From: Neisseriaceae bacterium CLB008
GTDB lineage: Bacteria > Pseudomonadota > Gammaproteobacteria > Burkholderiales > Neisseriaceae
Direction of reading: 5' to 3'
DNA length: 64,000 nucleotides
NCBI GenBank assembly: GCA_041228285.1
Contig: CP166133.1
Location: 930,001-994,000, forward strand
The translations under genes were made by a program, and so were the position numbers. The notes under the pieces were generated by a model. It was not told the DNA's origin, did not search any database, and saw only the letters and a program-made list of their open reading frames with translations. The number at the start of each line of letters is the position of its first letter. The first letter of the stretch is position 1. Of the stretch, positions 35,227 to 44,153 are shown piece by piece.

Positions 35227-36909
35227 TTAGTGGGTGCAAAACAGGGTTTGCCATTCGGGCTTGAGGGCCAAGTCTTGCGGTGTGCCCTGAGCAATGATGG
35301 TGCCTTGATCCATGATGAGCACCCAGTCCGCCAGCTCGGCCAAAGCGGCATCATGGGTGACGACAAGGGTGGTGCGCCGTTGCTTGAGCTGAACCAAAGT
35401 CCGCTGGACGTGACGGCTGCTGAGGGCGTCCAAACTGGCGGTTGGCTCATCTAACAGCAAAATAGGGGCCGAGCTCAAGAATGCTCGGGCTAGGCACAAT
35501 CGCTGTCGCTCACCGCCGGATAAGGCAGACCCAGCAGAGCCGACCGGAGTCTGTAATTGCGGTGCCGATAGGGGCCAAGCGGCGGCGGCTAAGGCGGCTA
35601 ATAAATGCGCCGTAGGGGCTTCGGGGGCCGCCATGCGTAGGTTCCATTCGACGGTGTCTGGAAACACACCATTTTGTTGAAACACAAAATGCCGGCTTTG
35701 GCTGAGGCTGGACTCACTCAATAACTGGATGTTTGTGCCACCGTAGTCAATGGTGCCGGTAGTGGGGTCCATCAGTCGACCTAAAAGAGACAGCAGCGTG
35801 CTTTTTCCTGAACCCGAGGCGCCCACGATCGCGACGAGTGCGCCACTTTTGACCTTAAAATGGATGTCTTGCAACAGCGGTGTGCCTTGTTCCGTCTGGT
35901 GGTTGAGCTGGGTGACGGTGAGGTCGTGAGTGGGCGGCAGTGCGCTGTGATCGGGGCTAGGCAAGGGCGGCAAGGTGAAGACGGCGCTGAGGGTTGAAAT
36001 AGCCTGTTTCGATTGACGTAGCGCTTGTCCTAGGTGGCTCAGCTGGCTAAGCGGCTCAATAAAGCGAACCAATAACACCCCAGTGGCCACGAGTAAGCCT
36101 AGGCTGATGAGGTGCTGCCGCGTGGCCCAGATGCCCAGCCACAGTAAGGCCACCCAAATACCCTGAACGTATAGCCCAACGCCTAAACTATCCGGTAACC
36201 CTTGAATCAGTAGCCGTTTGGTTTGTTGATGTAGCTGGCTTAAGGCGTGATTCAGCCGTTCCGAGGCCTGATTGTTGCGGCCGCTGCTGCGTAGGAGTGC
36301 CTGCTGGGCCGAAAAATGGCTGATCTGCGTGGCGACCTGCTGCTCGGCTTGGTGCCTTAAGCTTTCCAGCCTATGGCTGCGGTGATTAATTTTTTGGAGC
36401 AGCCAAACCAACCCAAGGGCGGCGAAGCCGAGCAAGGCGGCTAAGCGTGCATCAACCAGCGCTAGGCCGACAATAACGGTCGCCGGCGTGACCAGCGCAC
36501 GGATAACGGGCCCAATTAAATGAGCGGGCACGCCCATGCTGTACATCACTTGATGGCGCAGTAAATGTTCAGGCCTGGCCCGTTGATGGAGCTGGTGTGG
36601 GGACACTTTGGGTAGGTGTTGGATCAGTTGGCGGATCAGGCCACCTGCGAGGCCACCGCCGCAGGCGAATCCGTTTACCAAGGCCCAATAAAAAACCAAG
36701 GCTTGGATGAGGGTAAGCAATACCAAGGCTTGGGCCCAATAAAGTAGGGCCGCTGTATCCTGAGCCATCCAAGCCATGATGAGCGGCAGCAATAATAGGC
36801 TGCATAAACCATCCATGATGGCGGCAAACGTGGCCCACAGCATCATGCGGCGCAGCAGCGGTCGGCAGTCTGAGGGTAATGCTTGGAGTCGGGTGAGCAG
36901 CGCTTTCAT
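35227..36909 (-). CDS. ABC half-transporter, exporter fold, siderophore-operon subunit 2
   Basis: 560 residues: six membrane helices (about 20-300) fused to an ATPase domain with Walker A GASGSGKST, signature LSGGERQRLCLARAF, Walker B ILLLDEPTASLD and H-loop VVTHD. It begins with an ATGA overlap with the preceding half-transporter, so the two form a heterodimer. Sequence alone would also allow CydC, but the operon (TonB receptor, binding protein, permease, ATPase) points to the YbtPQ/IrtAB group that moves or processes ferric siderophores at the inner membrane. It is the last gene of the operon. Confidence 0.82.
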   Translation of the reverse strand: MKALLTRLQALPSDCRPLLRRMMLWATFAAIMDGLCSLLLLPLIMAWMAQDTAALLYWAQALVLLTLIQALVFYWALVNGFACGGGLAGGLIRQLIQHLPKVSPHQLHQRARPEHLLRHQVMYSMGVPAHLIGPVIRALVTPATVIVGLALVDARLAALLGFAALGLVWLLQKINHRSHRLESLRHQAEQQVATQISHFSAQQALLRSSGRNNQASERLNHALSQLHQQTKRLLIQGLPDSLGVGLYVQGIWVALLWLGIWATRQHLISLGLLVATGVLLVRFIEPLSQLSHLGQALRQSKQAISTLSAVFTLPPLPSPDHSALPPTHDLTVTQLNHQTEQGTPLLQDIHFKVKSGALVAIVGASGSGKSTLLSLLGRLMDPTTGTIDYGGTNIQLLSESSLSQSRHFVFQQNGVFPDTVEWNLRMAAPEAPTAHLLAALAAAAWPLSAPQLQTPVGSAGSALSGGERQRLCLARAFLSSAPILLLDEPTASLDALSSRHVQRTLVQLKQRRTTLVVTHDAALAELADWVLIMDQGTIIAQGTPQDLALKPEWQTLFCTH

Positions 36910-38621
36910 ACAGCATCCTCGGAGGGTTCTTGTTGTTCTTGCCATAATTTAAAGTACAGGCCTTTGTGCGCCAGTAAGTCTTGATGGCGGCCTTGTTCAA
37001 TGAGGCGTCCTTGGTCTAAGACTAAAATATGGTCGGCATGGCAAACCTCTTGCAGTCTGTGGCTGCTGATCAGGACGGTTTTGTCTTGGAATCTTTGCCG
37101 CATCTTGTGGTGTAGCCAGTGTGCGGTTTGAGCGTCTAGTGCGCTGGTGGGCTCATCTAGCAGCACAATAGGCGCTGTACTTAAAAATAGACGGGCCAAA
37201 GCCAAGCGTTGGCGCTCACCGCCCGATAGGATGACGTCTTGGTTGGCAATACTTTGATAGCCATTGGGCCATGCGCTAATCGTGGCGTCTAGACGGGCAT
37301 CTTGCGCCGCGTGTTTAATGTCGGCCAGCGTGGTGTTGGGGGCTAGTAGGGCAATATTGTCGGCCATGGATAGGTCTAAGGCCGCTGCCTGCTGTAGCGC
37401 AATGGCGATGGTTTGGTGGCGCACAGAGGTGGGCAGATCGGCTAAGGCCACGCCCCCCAGAGTGATCTGGCCGCAGCTTGGGTCCATAAAACGCGCCAGC
37501 AGATGAAGTAAGGTGGTTTTGCCGCAGCCTGAAGGCCCAACTAGGGCGGTAAAGCGACCGGGTGCGAGACTAAAGTTAACGTCGGCCAAGATTTGGTTTG
37601 AGCGGTGGTCAAAGCTGAGGTGGCGTACTTGAATAGAGGCGTCTATAGGGCGCCGGGGCGATTGCCCTTCGGCTAAGGCAGGTTGTGCGAGGAGCGCCTC
37701 GATGCGATCGGCCGCCGCCTGAGCGTGGGCTAAGGCATCGCCACTGTGGCCCATGGTGTGAATGGGGGCTGCCATGGCGCGCAATAAAAGGACGAAGGCA
37801 CAAAAAACCGCGGCCGGCAGAGTGTGGGCGCTGCTGCTCTGAATGAGCCAAACGGCCAGTAACAGCCAGGCCACCAGCCAAGGGCTAGACAAGAGGGTTT
37901 CGGCGATGGCTGCGGGGCGGCCGACTTTTTTGACCCAGCCGATAAAAGCCTGCTCAAAGGCCTGGGCACTTTGGCTAAGCTGTTGTTGGATGCCGGCATT
38001 AGGATATTGGCGCACCAGCAATAGGTTTTGGGCGAAGGCACCATACTGGCTGGACAAGGTGGCGAGGGCTTGATCGCGTTGGGCCATGATGTCTCGATAA
38101 GGTGCGCCGCGGATGAGTCGATAGCACACGAGGGCCAGCAACAGGGGGATGAGCCCCAATAAAAAAAGCCATATATTGAGCCAAGCTAAATACAGAGCTA
38201 CCAGCAGCGGTACCACGATGAGGTTGGTGAGGTTGGCGGGCGCGTGGGCGACCAGCTGGTGTAAGGCGGTCACGTCGTGCTCTACCAAGCGCGCCACTTC
38301 ATCTTGGCTGTGCTGGTGAAACCAGACCAAAGGCAGTGCCTGCAGATGGTCGACCAAACGTTGGCGTAGGCTGGCACTAAGGTCAATATCGATCAGATGG
38401 GTTAGATGCAGGGCAAGGGCCTGGCAAGTCAGCCAGGCCATTAGGCTGAATAAGGTAGCCCAAAGCATGGGCGGCGAGGCGCTGGCGTGAGGTTCTGCCA
38501 GTTGCGCCAGCAGAACCCAAGGAAGTAAAGAGCAAGCGCCGGCCACGGCTTGTAGGCCGATGGCCCAAATCAGGCGAGTGCGATAGGGCGCCATGAGGCG
38601 GCGTAAAGTGGCGTTGATCAT
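36906..38621 (-). CDS. ABC half-transporter, exporter fold, siderophore-operon subunit 1
   Basis: 571 residues with an N-terminal six-helix membrane domain and a C-terminal ATPase: Walker A GPSGCGKTT, signature LSGGERQRLALARLF, Walker B IVLLDEPTSALD, H-loop ISSHR. The ATG at 38621 is used because the longer frame begins with TTG; no strong ribosome-binding site is seen. It follows the FecE-like ATPase gene by 53 bp on the same strand and overlaps subunit 2. Expected partner of subunit 2 in a YbtPQ/IrtAB-like or CydDC-like heterodimer; siderophore function is inferred from context. Confidence 0.82.
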   Translation of the reverse strand: MINATLRRLMAPYRTRLIWAIGLQAVAGACSLLPWVLLAQLAEPHASASPPMLWATLFSLMAWLTCQALALHLTHLIDIDLSASLRQRLVDHLQALPLVWFHQHSQDEVARLVEHDVTALHQLVAHAPANLTNLIVVPLLVALYLAWLNIWLFLLGLIPLLLALVCYRLIRGAPYRDIMAQRDQALATLSSQYGAFAQNLLLVRQYPNAGIQQQLSQSAQAFEQAFIGWVKKVGRPAAIAETLLSSPWLVAWLLLAVWLIQSSSAHTLPAAVFCAFVLLLRAMAAPIHTMGHSGDALAHAQAAADRIEALLAQPALAEGQSPRRPIDASIQVRHLSFDHRSNQILADVNFSLAPGRFTALVGPSGCGKTTLLHLLARFMDPSCGQITLGGVALADLPTSVRHQTIAIALQQAAALDLSMADNIALLAPNTTLADIKHAAQDARLDATISAWPNGYQSIANQDVILSGGERQRLALARLFLSTAPIVLLDEPTSALDAQTAHWLHHKMRQRFQDKTVLISSHRLQEVCHADHILVLDQGRLIEQGRHQDLLAHKGLYFKLWQEQQEPSEDAV

Positions 38622-38674
38622 AGGGTTATTGTGTTCGGCAGTGGTGGTAAATAGGGGCAAGGATGGCGTTAAGG

Positions 38675-39448
38675 TCAGGCCAAATCATTCACGACAATAT
38701 AGGTTTTGCCTCGTTCGGTTAGGCCGGTACTGGCCTGTACTTGATAGACTTGGCGCAGTAGTTCCGGCGTCAGAATGTCGGCTGGTTGGCCTTGGGCCAC
38801 CACCTGGCCTTGGTTTAAAAAGATCAATTGGTCGGCCCAGTTAGCCGCCAATGACAAATCATGTAAGACAACCAGAACGATACAGCCTGAATGGGCCACG
38901 CGTTTTAACACCGACATCACTTCAATTTGATGATGCAGGTCTAAAGCGCTGGTTGGTTCGTCCAGCAACAGAATTTTGGGCTGGCGCACCAGTGATTGAG
39001 CCAGATTAATCAGCTGTCGCTGGCCGCCGGATAAGCAGGCCAATGGCTGGAGCGCGAAGGGCAGCATGCCCACTTGCTCGAGACTGTCTAAAGCCCTTTG
39101 TTGGCAGGCTTTAGCCGCCAAGGTTGGGTTAAAAACCTTCAGGGAAATCGTGACGCTTTCTAGCGCATTCAAGCCATGAGTTGAGGCCACCGTTTGCGGC
39201 ATGAAGCTCATGAAGGCGGTGCGTGTCTGTCGGTTTAAAGCCAATAAATTTTGGCCCTGATACAGCACTTCGCCGCGGGCGGCGTGCAGGCCGGCTATGG
39301 CGTGCAGCAGCGTAGACTTACCCGTACCGTTAGGGCCTGCCAAAGCCGTGATTTGGCCAGACCGAATGGGGGCCGTGTCGACGCCGCATAGGATCTCGGT
39401 GGCGCCATAGGCCACCCAAACATTGTGGATGCTGAGGCAGTCCATCAT
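38675..39448 (-). CDS. Ferric-siderophore ABC importer, ATP-binding protein
   Basis: 257 residues of the FecE/FhuC/BtuD type: Walker A GPNGTGKST, signature LSGGQRQLINLAQSL, Walker B ILLLDEPTSALD, H-loop VVLHD. It energises the permease encoded just upstream; the ATG at 39448 overlaps the permease stop by one base, and two codons later a second ATG exists. Cytoplasmic. Confidence 0.92.
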   Translation of the reverse strand: MMDCLSIHNVWVAYGATEILCGVDTAPIRSGQITALAGPNGTGKSTLLHAIAGLHAARGEVLYQGQNLLALNRQTRTAFMSFMPQTVASTHGLNALESVTISLKVFNPTLAAKACQQRALDSLEQVGMLPFALQPLACLSGGQRQLINLAQSLVRQPKILLLDEPTSALDLHHQIEVMSVLKRVAHSGCIVLVVLHDLSLAANWADQLIFLNQGQVVAQGQPADILTPELLRQVYQVQASTGLTERGKTYIVVNDLA

Positions 39449-40506
39449 CAATCAACCTTTCTGAGCAGGAGCAAAATAATGAAACAGGGCAGGCCAATCA
39501 ATGAGGCCACAATGCCGATGGGCAGCAAAATGCCGGGCAAAAGGGTTTTGGACGCAATGCTGGCCAGAGACATCAATAAGGCACCCGACAATAAGGCGCC
39601 AGGTAAGAAATAATGATGGTCTTCGCCCAGCAGCATTTTGGCGATGTGCGGCCCCACCAGGCCAATGAAGCCAATGGTGCCGGTAAACGAAACCGCGACG
39701 GCCGCCAATAGGCTGGCCCGCAGTAGGCAGCCAAAGCGTAGGCGTTCTATATGAATGCCTAGGCTTTGTGCCCGTTCTTGGCCTAGCGATAACAGCGTTA
39801 AGGCATTGGCCGCGCGAAACGCAAAAGGCACCACGATCGCTAAGGTCAGGAACAGCGCCGTAATGGCGCTAACATTGGCTCGGTTCAGGCTGCCCATGGT
39901 CCAAAAAACCAGCTGCTGTAAGGAGTCGGCTGGGGCCAGAAACTGAACAATAGCCACCAAAGCATTAAAGCCAAACACCAAGGCAATGCCAAATAAGACC
40001 AGTGCCGCTGGCCCGCGCTGGCTGGCGGCAAAGAGCTGGATCAACATCACCGCGCCAAAGGCCATAATGAAGGCATTGATCGGCACCGCCATACTCAGCG
40101 GCACAAAGGGCAGCGTCACGCCTAAAATAATGGCCAAGGCAGCGCCAAAAGCCGCCGCAGAGGACACGCCTAAGGTGAAGGGGCTGGCCAGCGGATTGCC
40201 TAAAATGGTTTGCATTTCAGCCCCGGCAAGGCTTAAAGCCGCGCCCACTAAAACGGCTAAAATAGCGGTGGGTACCCGCACCTGCCACATGATGACGTTC
40301 AGCCGCGCATCGCCTTGGCCCCGTAGCCCGGTTAAGATCTCTTGCCACGAAAGGCCGGCAGGCCCCGTCATCAAATCTAGGCCAACGGCCAACACGAGTA
40401 AGACCATCAGCAGGGCCAACAGGCCCCGACGCCGACGCAAAGACTGTGCGTGTTGGGTCAGAATGGCCTGATGTTGCGCGGTGTAGGCAGTGGCGTTATC
40501 GTTCAT
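39448..40506 (-). CDS. Ferric-siderophore ABC importer, permease (FecCD family)
   Basis: 352 residues, about ten membrane helices after a cytoplasmic N-terminus with a basic RRRRG stretch. FecCD landmarks: GAALSLAGAEMQTILGNPLASPFTLGVSSAAAFGA near 90-125 and GTIGFIGLVGPHIAKMLLGEDH near 275. A single permease gene implies a homodimer. It overlaps the end of the binding-protein gene by 11 bp. Confidence 0.92.
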   Translation of the reverse strand: MNDNATAYTAQHQAILTQHAQSLRRRRGLLALLMVLLVLAVGLDLMTGPAGLSWQEILTGLRGQGDARLNVIMWQVRVPTAILAVLVGAALSLAGAEMQTILGNPLASPFTLGVSSAAAFGAALAIILGVTLPFVPLSMAVPINAFIMAFGAVMLIQLFAASQRGPAALVLFGIALVFGFNALVAIVQFLAPADSLQQLVFWTMGSLNRANVSAITALFLTLAIVVPFAFRAANALTLLSLGQERAQSLGIHIERLRFGCLLRASLLAAVAVSFTGTIGFIGLVGPHIAKMLLGEDHHYFLPGALLSGALLMSLASIASKTLLPGILLPIGIVASLIGLPCFIILLLLRKVD

Positions 40507-41671
40507 TTTTAGTTGCGTTCATCCAGAAAGTGCCTTGTAAGGGGAAGGCCATAAAGTTTTGGTTTAATTCCGTCATGGTGGCGTCAGCCTGATTGGCAGG
40601 AAATAAGTCGGGATGCAGCATCTGTGCCAAAGCTTCACTGCCCACAAACCATAAAGGCGTGTCGAAGAAAAATAACCAAATGCCGCTGGCCTGTCCTTTT
40701 TGGACGGCTTTTAACTCACGAATGCCCGCGCCTTGCAAGATGTTGTCTAGCGTTTGCTTGGCTTCTGCTGGCGCCACATTGGGGCCAATGTGTAGGCCAT
40801 TTAAGGTCACGCTTGAGCCGCCGCCGGCTAAATAAAAATCAGGGTTACGGTCAAGAATGTATTCCAAATTCAATTTGCCAAAAGCGCCTGGAATTTTATC
40901 TAGGCCAATATTGTGGCCACCCGCTGCCGCAATAAAATCGCTCATATTGCCCTTGCCGTTGGAGAAGCAGCAGTCTTGCCCATCGGGATTTAAGTGAAAG
41001 AAAACCGTTGGGGTGTGGTTGCTGGATTGAACCCGCTCGGTCATGCTGTTTACGTGCTGTTCGTAGTAGGCAATAAACGCTTCGGCTTCGGCTTCGCGAT
41101 TCAGTAGCTGTCCCAGCATACGCATGCTGGGCACGGTGTTCTTAATTGGTTCACGGAAAAAATCCACGAACACATAAGGAATACCGGCACTGTCTAGCTT
41201 ATCTAGACCTTCTGGCGGAGGCCCATATAAAGTGAAAATCACCAGATCGGGCTTAGCGGCAATGGTGGCTTCCATCGAAAAAGTGCCGTCGGAAGTACCG
41301 CCGACTTCAGGCATTTTGCTGGCCTCTGGAAACTTCGCCACGAGGGCGTCAAAAGCGGCGGGTGAGTAGCGCTTTAAATCATTGCCCCATGCCGCGACTA
41401 AAGATAGGGGGTTTTGGTCGAGTAGGCCTAAGGTCATGATGTGGCGGCCTTCCGACAGCACAATGTGTTTGGCCGGGGCGGCTAGGGTGACGGTGCGATC
41501 AAGCATGTCGGTCACCGTGACGGCTGCCTCTTGAGGCTGGCTGGCTGCTGTTGGCGCATGGTTTTGGGTGGTCTCGGTCGCCGTTTGCGGCTGGCAGGCG
41601 GCCAAGCCTGTCCACAGCATGATCATCAGCGTGGCTTGGCTAAAGCGTTTAAAAGTAGGCGTGAAGGGCAT
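40496..41671 (-). CDS. Periplasmic siderophore-binding lipoprotein
   Basis: 391 residues. Lipoprotein signal MIMLWTGLAAC with lipidation Cys near 27; the mature protein is a class III (FecB/BtuF-like) binding protein with VTVTDMLDRTVTLAAPAKHIV, LVIFTLYGPPPEGLDKLDSAGIPYVFVDF and a second lobe from about 230. A Cys pair (QDCCFSNGKG) is unusual. TAAGGAG overlaps the receptor stop and defines the ATG at 41671. It hands the ferric siderophore from the outer-membrane receptor to the permease. Confidence 0.88.
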   Translation of the reverse strand: MPFTPTFKRFSQATLMIMLWTGLAACQPQTATETTQNHAPTAASQPQEAAVTVTDMLDRTVTLAAPAKHIVLSEGRHIMTLGLLDQNPLSLVAAWGNDLKRYSPAAFDALVAKFPEASKMPEVGGTSDGTFSMEATIAAKPDLVIFTLYGPPPEGLDKLDSAGIPYVFVDFFREPIKNTVPSMRMLGQLLNREAEAEAFIAYYEQHVNSMTERVQSSNHTPTVFFHLNPDGQDCCFSNGKGNMSDFIAAAGGHNIGLDKIPGAFGKLNLEYILDRNPDFYLAGGGSSVTLNGLHIGPNVAPAEAKQTLDNILQGAGIRELKAVQKGQASGIWLFFFDTPLWFVGSEALAQMLHPDLFPANQADATMTELNQNFMAFPLQGTFWMNATKNER

Positions 41672-41682
41672 CTGAATTCTCC

Positions 41683-43839
41683 TTACCAACGGTAGTTAAG
41701 CGTGGCCATAACCGAACGGTCATAGCCTTCATCACAAGATGTGCTTGAGCAAGTGGTGTAATGGTGTTTGTTAAATAGATTATTGATGTTGAGCGCAAGG
41801 TTTAACCCCTTAAGTTTTTGGCTTAAATGGCTAAAATCATAGTGCAGCGCCGCGTCGACCAAGGTGTAGTGGGGTACTTTTAAGGTGTTTTGCGCATCGG
41901 CATAAGTAGTGCCCACATAGCGTACGCCAGCGCCTAGGCCAAAGCCGACCCAAGGCCCTTGCTGAACCGTGTAGTCACCCCAGAGGGTGGCGGTGTGCTT
42001 CGGTTTGCCCGTAGGGCGATGGCCTAAATCCGCGGCGTTATTGGTTTGAGTGTTCTCTAAATCGTTATAAGCGTAGCTGGCCAATACATTGAATGCTGGC
42101 GTTAAATTGGCTTTGGCCGACAGCTCTAAGCCTTGAGACGTCACTTCACCCGTTTGCAGCGAATTGAGGCGGTTGTCTGGGTCGCTGGTTAAGACATTGC
42201 TTTGGCGTAGGTGATAGGCCGCGATGGTGAAGAGCGCATCCATGTCGACCGGTGCATATTTAAGGCCGGCCTCCCATTGCTTACCCTTGGTAGGCTGATA
42301 AGCATCACCATAGAAATTGGTGCCCAAAACCGGACTAAACGACGTGGTGTAGCCCAGATAGGGCGCCAGGCCAAATTCAGTCTGATAGGTTAAGCCAGTA
42401 CGGTAGGTAAACGCCCTGTCGCGTTGGCGCGTGTCGCTGTGTTTCATGAGGTTGTCGGTATCGGTAGACACCCAGTCTTGGCGGGCAGACACATCTAAAA
42501 CCCATTGATTGTTTAGCGTCACCGTATGGGCCGTATACACACCGATTTCATGGGCTTTTTGGCGCGTTTTGGCAAACGCCACCGGCGCTGAAAAATCGCC
42601 ACCATGATCGGGGTGATACAGATCAATGCTGCTGGCCTGACCATAATTTAAATAATAGTCCTCATCGGTATGGCGATAGGCCAAGCCCATGACAGCCGTG
42701 CCTTTTAGGCTGTCTGTCGCCCATTTGCCTTTAACATGATTGTCCATAGAAAACACGTTGCTTTTGATGCGAAACTCATAAGCGGCGCGACTAACGGTAC
42801 GCATGTCATCTTCCAAACCCATGCCGGAGAAGGTTTGGGTCAGCAAATCTTTGTGAGAGAAGCGAGCGGAAGAATGGATGCCCCAGCGTTCATTGAGCTC
42901 ATGGTCAAGCTGGTAGCCAATATTGCTTTGGTCAAGGTGATTGTCCAAGCCTTTGCCGTCTAGGTATTGGTGGCGCGGAATGTCGCCATTGGGGTTGGGC
43001 AATAAACTCCCCTGGATCGGTAAAAAGGGCCGTGGCGGGCCAAAACGATCGCGGCTGGCAGAGGCGAGCAGCGTCAAAGCGGTGCGGTCATCGGGTTGCC
43101 AAGTCAGCGAAGGCGCAATGTAGCGCGTGTCGTCTGGCACGTGCGGGACTTGAGCATCGGCATTACGGGCGACGCCGACAAGCCGATACAGCATGGTTTT
43201 GTCTTCATTCAGCGGGCCGGACAGGTCAACCTGGGTTTGGAGGCGTCGATGGCTGCCGTATTGAAAGCCGATTTCATGCTGGGCAACCTGAGTCGGGCGC
43301 TTACTGATCATATTGACTAGGCCGCCGGGTGAGCCAGACCCATATAGGGCACCGCTCGGTCCACTTAATACCTCTATGCGTTCCATACCATAGGGTTGTA
43401 AGCGATCGTATGATTGGGCCGTCGTCGAGCGTAAGCCGTCCAGCGCCGTGCCGCTATTGGTGCCGTTAAAGCCGCGAATGCTAAAAAAATCATGGCGGGT
43501 AGAGACAGGAGAAGTGCTGACGAACACGCCTGGGGTATAGCCAATGGCTTGGCTGATGGACTGTGCATTGCGATCGGTTAACTCTTTAGCGCCAATAAGG
43601 TTGACCGATTGAGGCGTGGCCAAAATGGACGCCCCTGTTTTGCTGGCCGTACTGCTTTGATAGCCCACGTAGCCATTAATTGGGCCCGTGGGCTGGCTGC
43701 GTTGGCCGCTGACCACGACGGCTTCTAGCTCCGCCTCATCGGCTGATGCTTGCGCATGGGCAGACGGCATGGCGATTAAGGCTAGGGCACAAGCCATGGC
43801 GGAGTGTTTCATTAATGGTGGCCGTTTGATTGTCGGCAT
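41683..43839 (-). CDS. TonB-dependent ferric siderophore receptor (FhuA/FoxA/FptA-like)
   Basis: 718 residues. Signal peptide to AHA (about 29), TonB box near LEAVVVSGQ, plug with PQSVNLIGAKELTDRNAQSI, FFSIRGFNG and ERIEVLSGPSGALYGSGSPGGLVNMISKRP, the signature of siderophore receptors, and a barrel ending in aromatic W (TLNYRW). Two Cys near the C-terminus (YTTCSSTSCDEGYD) form a loop. GAGGGA precedes the ATG. It heads the operon running to 35227 and has a Fur-box-like site upstream; an AraC-family regulator is divergent, as for pyochelin and yersiniabactin systems. Confidence 0.92.
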   Translation of the reverse strand: MPTIKRPPLMKHSAMACALALIAMPSAHAQASADEAELEAVVVSGQRSQPTGPINGYVGYQSSTASKTGASILATPQSVNLIGAKELTDRNAQSISQAIGYTPGVFVSTSPVSTRHDFFSIRGFNGTNSGTALDGLRSTTAQSYDRLQPYGMERIEVLSGPSGALYGSGSPGGLVNMISKRPTQVAQHEIGFQYGSHRRLQTQVDLSGPLNEDKTMLYRLVGVARNADAQVPHVPDDTRYIAPSLTWQPDDRTALTLLASASRDRFGPPRPFLPIQGSLLPNPNGDIPRHQYLDGKGLDNHLDQSNIGYQLDHELNERWGIHSSARFSHKDLLTQTFSGMGLEDDMRTVSRAAYEFRIKSNVFSMDNHVKGKWATDSLKGTAVMGLAYRHTDEDYYLNYGQASSIDLYHPDHGGDFSAPVAFAKTRQKAHEIGVYTAHTVTLNNQWVLDVSARQDWVSTDTDNLMKHSDTRQRDRAFTYRTGLTYQTEFGLAPYLGYTTSFSPVLGTNFYGDAYQPTKGKQWEAGLKYAPVDMDALFTIAAYHLRQSNVLTSDPDNRLNSLQTGEVTSQGLELSAKANLTPAFNVLASYAYNDLENTQTNNAADLGHRPTGKPKHTATLWGDYTVQQGPWVGFGLGAGVRYVGTTYADAQNTLKVPHYTLVDAALHYDFSHLSQKLKGLNLALNINNLFNKHHYTTCSSTSCDEGYDRSVMATLNYRW

Positions 43840-43881
43840 GATGAATCCCTCATGTGAAATGATGCTGTGTTGTATTTAGTT

Positions 43882-43900
43882 GCGATAGATTATCATTATC
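43882..43900 (-). promoter_or_regulatory. Fur-box-like site, receptor side of the divergent promoter
   Basis: GCGATAGATTATCATTATC matches the 19-bp Fur consensus (GATAATGATAATCATTATC) at 14 positions, including the entire right half. It lies 43 bp upstream of the receptor start. The 314-bp gap 43840-44153 contains this site, the second Fur-like site and presumably the AraC-regulator binding site. Confidence 0.7.
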
Positions 43901-44123
43901 GTTCATGCTGTTTTTGGGAAAATGGAGGGGCAGGCGGAAATTCTCGCCTAGGCAAAGGTTGGCCGGAATGGATCGACTATACTGAAGGAGGTTGAGGGTT
44001 TTATGGGTGAGCCAGCCAGGCGGCATCAGGAACGAAAAGCGCCTGCTGTTTTATGGAGGTGTGTAAAGGTGATTGAATGAGTTGTAAAACATAAGCCGTT
44101 GTCTCTATAATAGATAATATAAA

Positions 44124-44142
44124 CTTAATGGGAATCATTATC
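44124..44142 (+). promoter_or_regulatory. Fur-box-like site in front of the AraC-family regulator
   Basis: CTTAATGGGAATCATTATC matches the Fur consensus at 15 of 19 positions and ends 12 bp before the regulator ATG at 44154. A TAGATAATATAA stretch just upstream could be the -10. The leader would be very short. Confidence 0.7.
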
Positions 44143-44153
44143 GATTAATCGTC

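Noticed and set aside
35227-38621. cydDC call for the two ABC half-transporters
   Set aside because: The fold and ATPase motifs fit, but no cytochrome bd genes are near and the pair ends a siderophore uptake operon; kept only as an alternative.
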